64,000 nucleotides of DNA. Origin: an uncultured Lachnospiraceae bacterium (GTDB lineage: Bacteria > Bacillota > Clostridia > Lachnospirales > Lachnospiraceae). Location: assembly GCA_949471785.1 (NCBI GenBank), contig CASWRE010000010.1, forward strand, positions 1-64,000, read 5' to 3'. Below, one piece after another: positions 41,758 to 49,795 of the stretch (positions within the stretch are counted from its first letter, which is position 1; each line of letters starts with the position of its first letter). The position numbers and the translations under genes are program-made. The notes under the pieces were generated by a model, which saw nothing but the letters and a program-made list of their open reading frames with translations, had not been told where the DNA came from and made no database searches.

Positions 41758-42675
41758 TTAGAAATCACCTGCCTTATCATATTGAGTGATCTTCAGGAAG
41801 ATCAGGGCATACAGGGTCAGAATCACCATCAGCAATACGCCGAAGGCTCCGGCAAGACCGAAATCGTAAGACGAAAACGCCTGAGTGTACATATAAGAGG
41901 GCAGCGTCTGGGAATAGTTCGCCGGTCCGCCCTCGGTGACGATCACCACCAGATCAAACGAATTGAAAATCCAGATCGTCCTGAGCAGTATGGTCATGAT
42001 AATCGTAGGTTTAATATAGGGAAGCGTCAGAGTGAAAAACTTGCGGAACGTACCGCAGCCGTCCATATCCGCCGCTTCATAAATATCCTCCGGCACAGAC
42101 TGTAAGGCTGCCAGGATATTGATACCAAAAAACGGTATGCCGATCCAGATCATGGCCATGATCACCACCGCCAGGGACAGTCCCGGCGTACCCAGCCAGG
42201 AGATTTTCTCATGAATGATACCCAGCTTCAGCAGTACGTCATTAACCACGCCATATTCGCCGTTGAAAGACCACCGGAAAAGCAGGCCTACTACGAAAGC
42301 CGAAAATGCCCATGGCAGAAATACGATAGACTGGTAGATCCCGCGCCCCCTGAACTTTCCGTTCAGGCCCAGCGCCAGACCCAGGCCCAGCAAAAACTGG
42401 CCTATAACGGCTACCACCACATACACAAGAGAATTCTTTAAAAGAAGCAGAAAAGATTTATCCGTAAACATGGATATATAGTTTTGAAAATTATTCCAGG
42501 ACACTTTGTCCAGCCTGGACAATTTATAATCCTGGAAGGACATAACAATACTCTTAATTAGCGGGTAGCCAAACATGATAAGCAACAAGATCAATACTGG
42601 CGCTATATACAGATAAGGCTGCAGTTTGCGCTTTGTCTGCAATGAGAGTTTACCACCAGACTTATTCTTAGTCAA
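41758..42675 (-). CDS. carbohydrate ABC transporter permease (MalF type)
   Basis: 305 residues from a TTG start (AGGAGG 7 nt upstream). Six membrane helices; EAA loop EAADMDGCGTFRKFFTLTLP. Opening residues YLYIAPVLILLLIMFGYPLI fit the CUT1 permease family. It pairs with the MalG-type gene. A stem-loop at 42776-42804 separates it from the binding-protein gene, fitting unequal expression. Confidence 0.92.
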   Translation of the reverse strand: MTKNKSGGKLSLQTKRKLQPYLYIAPVLILLLIMFGYPLIKSIVMSFQDYKLSRLDKVSWNNFQNYISMFTDKSFLLLLKNSLVYVVVAVIGQFLLGLGLALGLNGKFRGRGIYQSIVFLPWAFSAFVVGLLFRWSFNGEYGVVNDVLLKLGIIHEKISWLGTPGLSLAVVIMAMIWIGIPFFGINILAALQSVPEDIYEAADMDGCGTFRKFFTLTLPYIKPTIIMTILLRTIWIFNSFDLVVIVTEGGPANYSQTLPSYMYTQAFSSYDFGLAGAFGVLLMVILTLYALIFLKITQYDKAGDF

Positions 42676-42775
42676 CTGAGTTCCTCCTTTCCTCTTTAAA
42701 AACGGTATCTGTGGTTACTGTTCACACAATACTTTGCGTTTTCTGCGTGCCGACATTTTTTCTCTGTCAGACAGC

Positions 42776-42804
42776 GGCAGGGGGAGACTGCCATCCCCCC
42801 CTGC
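42776..42804 (-). promoter_or_regulatory. intercistronic stem-loop after the binding-protein gene
   Basis: GGCAGGGGGA pairs with TCCCCCCCTGC with small bulges, in the 155-nt gap between the binding-protein and permease genes. There is no T-run on the minus strand, so it is more likely an mRNA-stabilising stem or a partial terminator. Confidence 0.45.
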
Positions 42805-42830
42805 GCCGAACAGTTACAACCATTCTTACA

Positions 42831-44288
42831 TTATTGTCCCTTCATCGTCAGGGCTACTTCGATACCCGCATCGGGATTTTCGGCCATATACTCATCCATT
42901 CTGGTCTGCAGGGCGTTGCAGATATTATCCAGGGACGTCTTGGCGTCCTGATCGCCCAGCAGGCAGCTCTGGATCTCCTCGTGGAACAGACCCTGATGCA
43001 GGTCTGTAAAATCGAAGGTACCAAAGGATGTGGGTACGGCCAGAGTCTCGTCGTTCATCTCCTGCAGGAACACGCCGTAGTAGCCGTCAGCGCCATAATA
43101 GTCCAGACCGGAAGCGTCTTTCTTGATCGGGATCTCACCGGTCGCCTGACAGTACTCCGCCTGATTCTCGGCAGCCGTCAAATACTGAATCAGCAGCCAG
43201 GAAGCATCCGGATTCTCGGAATTACCGGAAATCGTATAGGCATACGGAGCATTGATCGTGTTGTAAATCTTGCCGTCCTTCTCGGATGTGGGCATCGGCA
43301 TAACCGTCCACTGGCTGTCGTCCATACCGTTGATCAGCGTGGCCGCTACCTCAGAGTCATTGATCAGAGTTCCGGTCAGCCCGCCGACAAAGTTATCTAC
43401 CATCTCGGTGAAGCCCCAGTTGATGGAATCCTCCGGAGCCCAGTGGTTTCTGTAGATATCCAGCCATTTATTGAAAGCTGTCAGGCACTCGTCGGTGGTC
43501 ATCTGAATCTTGCCCTTCTGATCGAAGGTGGCTCCGTTTGTATAACCCTGCAGGTACACCCAAAGGGGATCAAGAGCGCCTCTGGCGCCACGGAAGGATG
43601 CGCCGTAACGATTCTTCTCGGGATCGGTCAGCTTCTCCACCAGATCAAAATACTCATCGTAAGTCCATGCCTTGGTGGGATCGAGCTCGATATTCAGCTC
43701 CTCACACCAGTCTTTACGCACATAGATACCTTTCACCATCAGACCGTCCGGAACCGTATAGATGTGGTTGTAACGGGTCTTCTCACTCTCCCAGAGAATA
43801 TTCACCACCGCGTCGGTATACTCGGAAACCGTGTCTCCGATATAGTCATCCAGCGGAATCACCCAGCCGGACTGCGTAAACTGGCCCAGCCAGCCGTTCC
43901 ATGTGGTCATTACATCCGGAAGGGTATTGGACGCGCCCAGCACGGTAAGCTTGTTGGCCGCATCATCCCAGGGCACGCTCTGATACTCCACCTGGATACC
44001 TGTAGCCTCATAAAATTTCTGGAAAATACCTTCATAATAAGATGTCCGCACATCGCTGGGAGCAACGTCCAGGAAGCTTAAAGATGTTCCCTCAAACTCA
44101 CGGCTCCATTCGCCGGATGCCGCCGCGCTCCCTGCCTCGGACGCAGCACTGGCCTCGGGCGCTGCACTTCCCGCCTCACTGGTCTTGGATGCTTCCGCCG
44201 CGGAACTTCCGCCGCCACCGCCACATCCGGTAAAAGCTGTCACTGCCATGGCTGAAGCCAGCAATATGGATACAACTCTTTTCTTCAT
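42831..44288 (-). CDS. extracellular solute-binding lipoprotein (sugar type)
   Basis: 485 residues. Lipoprotein signal with FTGC (Cys22), followed by Gly-rich and Ser/Ala/Glu linker to about residue 60. The mature part is a family-1 solute-binding protein (GTSLSFLDVAPSDVRTSYYE, PDVMTTWNGWLGQF, and SGNSENPDASWLLIQYLTAAENQ near the C-terminus). It would deliver the substrate to the MalF/MalG permeases. Family members mostly bind oligosaccharides; the ligand here may carry sulfur, judging from the neighbours (inference). Confidence 0.92.
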   Translation of the reverse strand: MKKRVVSILLASAMAVTAFTGCGGGGGSSAAEASKTSEAGSAAPEASAASEAGSAAASGEWSREFEGTSLSFLDVAPSDVRTSYYEGIFQKFYEATGIQVEYQSVPWDDAANKLTVLGASNTLPDVMTTWNGWLGQFTQSGWVIPLDDYIGDTVSEYTDAVVNILWESEKTRYNHIYTVPDGLMVKGIYVRKDWCEELNIELDPTKAWTYDEYFDLVEKLTDPEKNRYGASFRGARGALDPLWVYLQGYTNGATFDQKGKIQMTTDECLTAFNKWLDIYRNHWAPEDSINWGFTEMVDNFVGGLTGTLINDSEVAATLINGMDDSQWTVMPMPTSEKDGKIYNTINAPYAYTISGNSENPDASWLLIQYLTAAENQAEYCQATGEIPIKKDASGLDYYGADGYYGVFLQEMNDETLAVPTSFGTFDFTDLHQGLFHEEIQSCLLGDQDAKTSLDNICNALQTRMDEYMAENPDAGIEVALTMKGQ

Positions 44289-44346
44289 GATTGTCCTCCT
44301 TTAATCATATGATCTTTTTTAAAACCCGTTTGCCTCTGTCACAGGC

Positions 44347-45534
44347 TCACAGTTGTTTTAACGATTGTTCCAGGTCAGCGATCAGATGACCGCTTCCTTC
44401 CAGTCCGCAATAAATGCGGATCAGCTTCCGGTCGGCGCGGATGAGCTCCCGCGCTTCCTCCGATTCTTTATATAAGGGCAAAATCACCAGACTCTCATGG
44501 CCGCCCCAGGAACAGCCTTTGCCGAAAAGCCTGAGACGATTGGCAAAATGTATTACATCGTCCATACTGTCGGTATCCAGCTCAAAACTGAGCAGACTGG
44601 AATGTCCTTTTTGCTGGCGGGCGATCAGATCCGCCTGGGGATGAGAGGAAAGACCCGTATAATAGACCCGTTTCACTTTTTCATGACTTTCCAGATATTC
44701 CGCCACTGCCCGGCCTGTCTCACAGGCCCGCTGCATGCGCACCTCCAGAGTCCTTAAGCCCCGGATCGTCAGCCATGCCTCCATAGGACCCATAATGCTT
44801 CCGAAAAGCTCCCGCATCTGGGTCATGATTCTCTGCATCAACGCCTCATCCTTACCTGCCAGCACACCGCCCACGATGTCACTGTGACCGCCCATATACT
44901 TGGACATGGTATGCATCACCAGATCAATGCCCATATCCAGAGGCTTCTGGAAAATCGGCGTCAGACAGGAATTGTCTATGTAAGTCTTAAAGCCTCTCCG
45001 CTTCGCGATATCGGCGATGGCTTTCAAATCCACCACTCGGAACACAAAGGTGGCAGGGCTCTCCAGAATCATCAGATCCGTGTTCTCCCGCACCGCATCC
45101 TCGATTTCCTGCAGATCATTGCCGGAAACAAAAGTGACCGTCATCCCGAACTGAGGTCCGAACACCGTATCGATCATACGTTTTACCGGCATGTACACAT
45201 CCCGCATACACAGAATATGACTGCCCGCTTTACAGGTCGCAAACACCGCTGCCGTAAAAGCCGCCATTCCTGAAGCGAAGACCACGGCCCTGCTGCCATG
45301 CTCCAGCGCGGCAATTTTTCGCTCCAGTATCCGCACCGTAGGATTGCCGTCGCGGGCATAGACAAAGCTGTCATCCGAAAAAATATCTACGCTGTTGTAC
45401 TCCTCCACACTGTTATATACATGAAGAGAATTTAAGAATACCGGAGGAACCACTGCGTGAAGATACCGGCCATACTCGTCTCCCTCATGGATCAGCGCCA
45501 GGAGATCATCCTCTGCGTCTTTCCCGACATCCAT
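44347..45534 (-). CDS. trans-sulfuration-family PLP enzyme (CGS/MGL-like)
   Basis: 395 residues. PLP lysine in HTMSKYMGGHSDIVGG, phosphate loop FASGMAAFTAAV, and FVYARDGNPTVRILERKIAAL: the Cys/Met metabolism PLP family (cystathionine gamma-synthase, cystathionine beta/gamma-lyase, methionine gamma-lyase). It is first in the operon. GGAGG lies 8 nt before the ATG. With the PatB-type enzyme at the other end, the operon encodes two C-S-bond enzymes around a sugar-type importer; which of the family reactions it performs is not decidable here. Confidence 0.88.
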   Translation of the reverse strand: MDVGKDAEDDLLALIHEGDEYGRYLHAVVPPVFLNSLHVYNSVEEYNSVDIFSDDSFVYARDGNPTVRILERKIAALEHGSRAVVFASGMAAFTAAVFATCKAGSHILCMRDVYMPVKRMIDTVFGPQFGMTVTFVSGNDLQEIEDAVRENTDLMILESPATFVFRVVDLKAIADIAKRRGFKTYIDNSCLTPIFQKPLDMGIDLVMHTMSKYMGGHSDIVGGVLAGKDEALMQRIMTQMRELFGSIMGPMEAWLTIRGLRTLEVRMQRACETGRAVAEYLESHEKVKRVYYTGLSSHPQADLIARQQKGHSSLLSFELDTDSMDDVIHFANRLRLFGKGCSWGGHESLVILPLYKESEEARELIRADRKLIRIYCGLEGSGHLIADLEQSLKQL

Positions 45535-45610
45535 ATACTCACCTCCTATAATCCGACCCGAAAAATATCCCGTTACCGTCTCTCTGTATGACAGACAACA
45601 GTGAACCAGG

Positions 45611-45633
45611 GCTCAGTGGTCAGACCACTGAGC
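45611..45633. promoter_or_regulatory. FadR/GntR-type operator palindrome
   Basis: Perfect 23-bp palindrome: arms GCTCAGTGGTC and GACCACTGAGC around one A. The core TGGTCAGACCA matches the known FadR-subfamily consensus. It lies 77 bp upstream of the trans-sulfuration gene, whose operon encodes a FadR-type regulator. Confidence 0.7.
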
Positions 45634-45875
45634 TAATAAAAAAACGTAAACACCATATATCGGTTTTTTACAATCATATGTGGGTCTACGTGTTCCTGCA
45701 AATTTCCTTTATGCAATTCGCTTACTTTTTTTTCATTTTTCAGGCTATTAATTATACATTTAAGATAACCCAACTATATGTATCTTGTCAAGTACTTAAG
45801 TTATATTTCCTTTATATTCATTAAATTCCTCTTAATTACCCATGGATTTTCCTAAAGAAAAGGCGCAATCTATTG

Positions 45876-45904
45876 TTGAATATTACCAATATCAATGCTA
45901 TAAT
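45876..45904 (+). promoter_or_regulatory. promoter of the GHL6-like gene
   Basis: -35 TTGAAT (45876-45881), 17-bp spacer, -10 TATAAT (45899-45904) with an upstream TGC. It lies about 88 bp before the ATG. Confidence 0.75.
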
Positions 45905-45991
45905 AGCGTAACAGTTCCGGCAGTTCCATTCACCGGATCTATTGCCTAATCCATTCATTATCAGGAGATCATCAAAAGAAAGGAAGGAACG

Positions 45992-48064
45992 ATGAGCGAC
46001 AAATTCAAATCAACCAAACGTTGCTATCTGATTGACCATCATTCCCCGCAGCCCCCCGCTGTCCCCCTGAATCATCTGGATATTGCGGAATATGACCGTT
46101 TCTTTGAGACTGCGGATATCGATTCGCTTATGTACTACTGCAAGGATCACTGGGGAGTAACCTATTATGACTCCCGGGTTCCCGGCGCCAGCAAACACGC
46201 GGGCGTGCAGGGAGACTGGCTGGGTGCCGTCCGGCAATGTGCCGCCAAAAAGAATATTGAGTTCGTCGCTTATTACTGTATCGAATACGACGAAGGGGCC
46301 GCTCGCCGTTTTCCTGAATGGCGGGTACAAAAAGCCGACGGCACGCCGCTGATCCGTGACGATACATATGCCAAATGGAGTCTGGTCTGTTACCAGACCG
46401 GATACCGCGCCTACGCTCTGGCCCAGCTCAAAGAGATCGTGGAAAATTATCGGCCCGACGCCCTGTTTCTGGATATTTTCGGCGCCTCTCTGTGTTATTG
46501 TGAGCACTGCAGGAAGAAATTCCATTCCCGATTCGGCTATGATCTGCCGGAAACCCAGGTGAATCTGCAGGCCCACAGGGTGGATGTAACCGCCTTCCTC
46601 GACGACAACGCAGAAGAATTTTTACAGGAAATCAGATCCAGTCTGAAGGCTATAGACCCGGAGCTGGCTATCACCATCAATTTTGCCTGTCATTATCCGG
46701 AGCGCATCCGCCGTATGCTGGACTATCAGTATAGCGAGCCGCTCTTAAAGGACAACTGGTTCTCTTCCGCCTATGCCAGGGATACGGCCGAAGGCCAGTA
46801 TCCGATGCTGGCCCCCGGGGAGGCCAGCGCCGTGTACAACTATGATAAACCGGCCCGCTATATCTGCGACTTGTCCGCCATTGCGGCCCAGGGCTGCCGG
46901 GTGGGCATGTACTCCGGTTCCCAGCACATCGACGGCACCCTGGAGCATGAGGAAGCCCGGAGGCTGGGCAGCGCCTACGCCGAGCTGGCCAAAATGGAGC
47001 CCTGGTTCACCGAAACCCGCCGGCCCGTTCGCTGCGTGGGCATCATCCAGAGCGACGTTTCTAAATCCGCCGGCCCGGACGCTTTCGTGGCCGACGCCAT
47101 CCAACGCATGAAACGCCACAGCCCCCATACGGACGCCATTCTCGGCGCCATGATCGCCTGTGAACAGGCCAAAGTCCCCTACACCGTCCTTCCGGAAAAC
47201 CAGGCGGCGGAAGGTTCCCTGGCCGATTATGATCTGATCCTGATGCCCGAAGTCTATGTGGTGAGACCGGCTCTGGCCGATGCACTGGAATCTTATGTCC
47301 GTGCCGGCGGAAAGCTCATCGTCAGCGGGCGCACCGGTACCCGGGACGAGTCCCTGACCCCTCTCTCCTCCTGCGCCGTGGAGCGGCTCACCGGCTGCCG
47401 TTACATAACCGAACACGAGGAATACCGGCAGAACGACTGGAGCGCATACATCAAAGCCCGCGATCCCGGGAATTTCCGGGGGCTGCTCTCCGTGACCACC
47501 CCTCCGGTCAGCGAATTCTTCATTGAAGCAGAACCGACGACAGCCGAGACGCTGGCAGATTTCGTCCTGCCCTGCGTGGCCTGTTCCCCCACCGAGTGGA
47601 TCAACTGGTGGAGTCCGCCGCCGGGAGCAGCAGCCTCCATTCCCGCCGTGACGGAAAACCGCCTAGGAGACGGCGTCGTCATCTACCTGGCTTTTGATTA
47701 TTTCACCATGTCCGCCGGGGAAACTTACCGGGACAGCGGTGATTTCTTCCGGGATTTGCTGCGCCTTATGGCTATCCGGCCCACGGTCCGCAATCAAACC
47801 GACATTCCGAATATTCTGCGCACGGCCTATTTTGAGGAAAAAGATTACTACCAGATCCATCAGCTGTCCACCCTGCCAAACCGCTATCAGGGGGAAACCT
47901 CTCCCGTGAGCGGAGGCACGCTGATCTTTACCGTGCCTGTGGGCAAAGCATACACCGTATATCCCCAGCGGCAGACGCTGCCTGTCAACGAAAAAGACGG
48001 CGTCTGGGAATTGGAGCTGCCCGCCTTCACGCAGCAGCAAATGATTATCTGCGAAAAAAAATAG
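45992..48064 (+). CDS. GHL6-like glycoside hydrolase with trimerisation-type domain
   Basis: 690 residues, cytoplasmic (no signal peptide). The N-terminal 330 residues look like a TIM barrel of the hypothetical glycosyl hydrolase 6 (GHL6) type: VAYYCIEYDEGAARRFPEWR, DALFLDIFG (an Asp at the barrel strand end), and the family's Cys motif CYCEHC. Residues about 345-560 resemble the GH42 beta-galactosidase trimerisation fold (VPYTVLPENQAAEGSLADYD, LIVSGRTGTRDE). GGAAGG precedes the ATG. Facing the C-S lyase/importer operon, it likely hydrolyses the imported glycoside inside the cell. Specificity unknown. Confidence 0.8.
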   Translation: MSDKFKSTKRCYLIDHHSPQPPAVPLNHLDIAEYDRFFETADIDSLMYYCKDHWGVTYYDSRVPGASKHAGVQGDWLGAVRQCAAKKNIEFVAYYCIEYDEGAARRFPEWRVQKADGTPLIRDDTYAKWSLVCYQTGYRAYALAQLKEIVENYRPDALFLDIFGASLCYCEHCRKKFHSRFGYDLPETQVNLQAHRVDVTAFLDDNAEEFLQEIRSSLKAIDPELAITINFACHYPERIRRMLDYQYSEPLLKDNWFSSAYARDTAEGQYPMLAPGEASAVYNYDKPARYICDLSAIAAQGCRVGMYSGSQHIDGTLEHEEARRLGSAYAELAKMEPWFTETRRPVRCVGIIQSDVSKSAGPDAFVADAIQRMKRHSPHTDAILGAMIACEQAKVPYTVLPENQAAEGSLADYDLILMPEVYVVRPALADALESYVRAGGKLIVSGRTGTRDESLTPLSSCAVERLTGCRYITEHEEYRQNDWSAYIKARDPGNFRGLLSVTTPPVSEFFIEAEPTTAETLADFVLPCVACSPTEWINWWSPPPGAAASIPAVTENRLGDGVVIYLAFDYFTMSAGETYRDSGDFFRDLLRLMAIRPTVRNQTDIPNILRTAYFEEKDYYQIHQLSTLPNRYQGETSPVSGGTLIFTVPVGKAYTVYPQRQTLPVNEKDGVWELELPAFTQQQMIICEKK

Positions 48065-48094
48065 GGTCTTACAAAAAAGCAATTTATACTGTGG

Positions 48095-48129
48095 CAATAT
48101 CGCTGCCATGCTTTGGGGCAGCGGTATTG
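48095..48129 (+). terminator. terminator of the GHL6-like gene
   Basis: 13-bp stem CAATATCGCTGCC / GGCAGCGGTATTG with one G-T pair and a 9-nt loop, followed by TCCTTTGTTTC. Confidence 0.75.
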
Positions 48130-48259
48130 TCCTTTGTTTCACCACAAAACTATAACCGGAGCCGGTACTTTTTTTTAGTTTATCGGAAAAAATACGCGAA
48201 ACGTCGCCTGGGAAAATTTTCCGCCGAAATATTTCCGTGTGCTTAAGCACAACAAAAAA

Positions 48260-48288
48260 GCGGCACGGTTTTTCAACTACCGTACCGC
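48260..48288 (-). terminator. terminator of the rubredoxin-flavoprotein gene
   Basis: 9-bp stem with one mismatch (GCGGCACGG / CCGTACCGC), followed on the minus strand by CTTTTTTGTTG, 31 nt after the stop at 48319. Confidence 0.75.
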
Positions 48289-48318
48289 AATTTGCGTACA
48301 TTTCCAAATTCTTTCACA

Positions 48319-49200
48319 TCAATCCATCTCAAGTTTCTGAAAATAGGCTGTTCCGTGGTCACACAGCGGACAGATATAATCTTCAGGCAGCTCGTCGCCT
48401 TCATACACATAACCACATACCGTACATACCCATTCCGTCACCTCGGGCTTCGCCACAGTCTGCTCAATCTTTTCAAAATAGGTCGCTCCATGATCGCACA
48501 GCGGGCAGATATAATCTTCAGGCAGTTCCTCTCCCTCATACACATAGCCGCATACCGTACATACCCAGGACGTTTTCTTTTCTTTGGGCATCTCCACAAC
48601 CTTGTCGAAAAATGCCGGGCCATGGTCGCACAGCGGACAGACGTAATCCTCCGGCAGCTCCTCCCCCTCATACACATAGCCGCACACGTTACATACCCAG
48701 GAAACCTTGCCGGCCGCCGGCGCTTTCGGCGCCGGTTTGATATGGGACTGATAGTACGCGTAAGTGGTGGAGGGTTCTTCCGACAGCGTCACGGCATCGG
48801 TCACATCCGCAATAAACATCGTGTGGGTGCCAAGATCCGTCTCGGAGATCACTTTTCCGGAAATACAGGCATTGGAATCCCCGGTCAGATAGGCCACGCC
48901 GTTCTCCGCGCGGGCAAAGGCTGTCCCTTCCATTTTGTCCGCGTCGCGTCCGCTCTGGAAACCAAATTTCTGAAACAGGGAGAACGGCGTCTTCTCCGTG
49001 AGAATCGACACATTAAAGACGCCCGTATGGTGGATCATATCATGGGTCAGGTTGTTCTTAATCACTGTCACGGCGATCCGCAGGGGCGAATCCGTCACCT
49101 GGGCCGCCGTGTTGATGATACAGCCGTTATCCTTCTCTCCCTCCCGGGCAAACAAAACGAAAAGGCCATAGCTCAGCTTGTACATTGCTTTATTATCCAT
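48319..49200 (-). CDS. flavin-reductase protein with three rubredoxin domains
   Basis: 293 residues from the ATG at 49200 (GGAGG 11 nt upstream). Residues 1-150 are a flavin reductase-like FMN-binding domain (LSYGLFVLFARE, NTAAQVTDSPLRIAV). Three short rubredoxin-type modules follow, with Cys pairs at 170/173-188/191, 214/217-232/235 and 259/262-277/280, each CxVCGYVYEGxELPEDYxCPLCDHG-like. They lack the insertion and Trp of classic rubredoxins and resemble those fused to rubrerythrins. High-molecular-weight rubredoxins with one such module pass electrons from NADH to flavodiiron proteins in oxygen and NO defence; three modules is unusual. Confidence 0.9.
   Translation of the reverse strand: MDNKAMYKLSYGLFVLFAREGEKDNGCIINTAAQVTDSPLRIAVTVIKNNLTHDMIHHTGVFNVSILTEKTPFSLFQKFGFQSGRDADKMEGTAFARAENGVAYLTGDSNACISGKVISETDLGTHTMFIADVTDAVTLSEEPSTTYAYYQSHIKPAPKAPAAGKVSWVCNVCGYVYEGEELPEDYVCPLCDHGPAFFDKVVEMPKEKKTSWVCTVCGYVYEGEELPEDYICPLCDHGATYFEKIEQTVAKPEVTEWVCTVCGYVYEGDELPEDYICPLCDHGTAYFQKLEMD
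48331..48708 (-). repeat. three tandem rubredoxin-module repeats
   Basis: Three direct repeats of about 105 bp with linkers, spaced about 135 bp apart, encoding modules of near-identical sequence (GYVYEGEELPEDY in two, GYVYEGDELPEDY in the third). Their similarity indicates recent duplication within the gene. Confidence 0.85.
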
Positions 49201-49435
49201 AGAAAATACTTCCTCCATCTATAATTTTCCGATGCTCATTGTCGTAAATATACCGTTTTTTTCTGAAACTGTCAACAGAATCCGTGGATTTGCACCTATC
49301 TTTTTTCTGTAAAACGGGTTACAATACACATATCTGACAATAGGGGACGAACTGTTTTCCCTGTTCAGATCAGACAGCGCCTGTATGCAAAAGCGCTGCG
49401 TATAGACTACATTTTATGTAAAGGAGTACTCTACC

Positions 49436-49663
49436 ATGACAAAAATCACCAAGGATGTGATCATCGGCGACCTGCTGAGAGAAGACCAGGAAATGGCCGG
49501 CGTACTGATGGGGATGGGTATGCACTGCATCGGCTGCCCCGCCTCCCAGATGGAATCCATCGAGGAAGCCGCCATCGTACACGGCTTTGACCCGGACGAA
49601 TTTGTGGCCACAGTGAATGATTACGTGACCAAAAAGCAGATGGTAGCCGATGCCCAGGCCTGA
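49436..49663 (+). CDS. DUF1858 redox-disulfide-type protein
   Basis: 75 residues; AAGGAG 9 nt before the ATG. DUF1858 pattern: ITKDVIIGDLLRE, then MGMGMHCIGCPASQMESIEEA with the Cys-x-x-Cys at about 30-33. The family is related to the N-terminus of ScdA/YtfE iron-sulfur repair proteins and to hybrid-cluster partners. It is divergent from the rubredoxin-flavoprotein gene and probably shares its nitrosative/oxidative stress role (inference). Confidence 0.88.
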   Translation: MTKITKDVIIGDLLREDQEMAGVLMGMGMHCIGCPASQMESIEEAAIVHGFDPDEFVATVNDYVTKKQMVADAQA

Positions 49664-49711
49664 CGTGCAGATGTATTTGCCTGCTTTGTCACACGGCGTC
49701 TCTGCACAAAC

Positions 49712-49762
49712 GCCGCCGTATCTTATGCGTATCCCCCAAAGGCGCCTGTAAGATACGGCGGC
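49712..49762. terminator. bidirectional terminator hairpin
   Basis: Perfect 14-bp stem GCCGCCGTATCTTA / TAAGATACGGCGGC with a 23-nt loop, extended by CAAAC/GTTTG around a bulge, between the DUF1858 gene and the convergent dehydrogenase gene. Confidence 0.75.
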
Positions 49763-49795
49763 TGTTTGGTGCCGCCTCCCCTGTCATCCCTGAAA

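Larger units (their letters stand above)
45535..45991. other. divergent regulatory region, AT-rich
   Basis: About 460 bp between the minus-strand lyase/transport operon and the plus-strand hydrolase. The left part has the FadR-like palindrome (45611-45633); the right part has the hydrolase promoter (45876-45904). The middle (45640-45870) is strongly AT-rich with no coding frame that I can support. Confidence 0.6.

Noticed and set aside
42711-44081. 456-codon open frame on the plus strand
   Set aside because: Antisense to the sugar-binding lipoprotein gene, which has a clear lipobox and family motifs.
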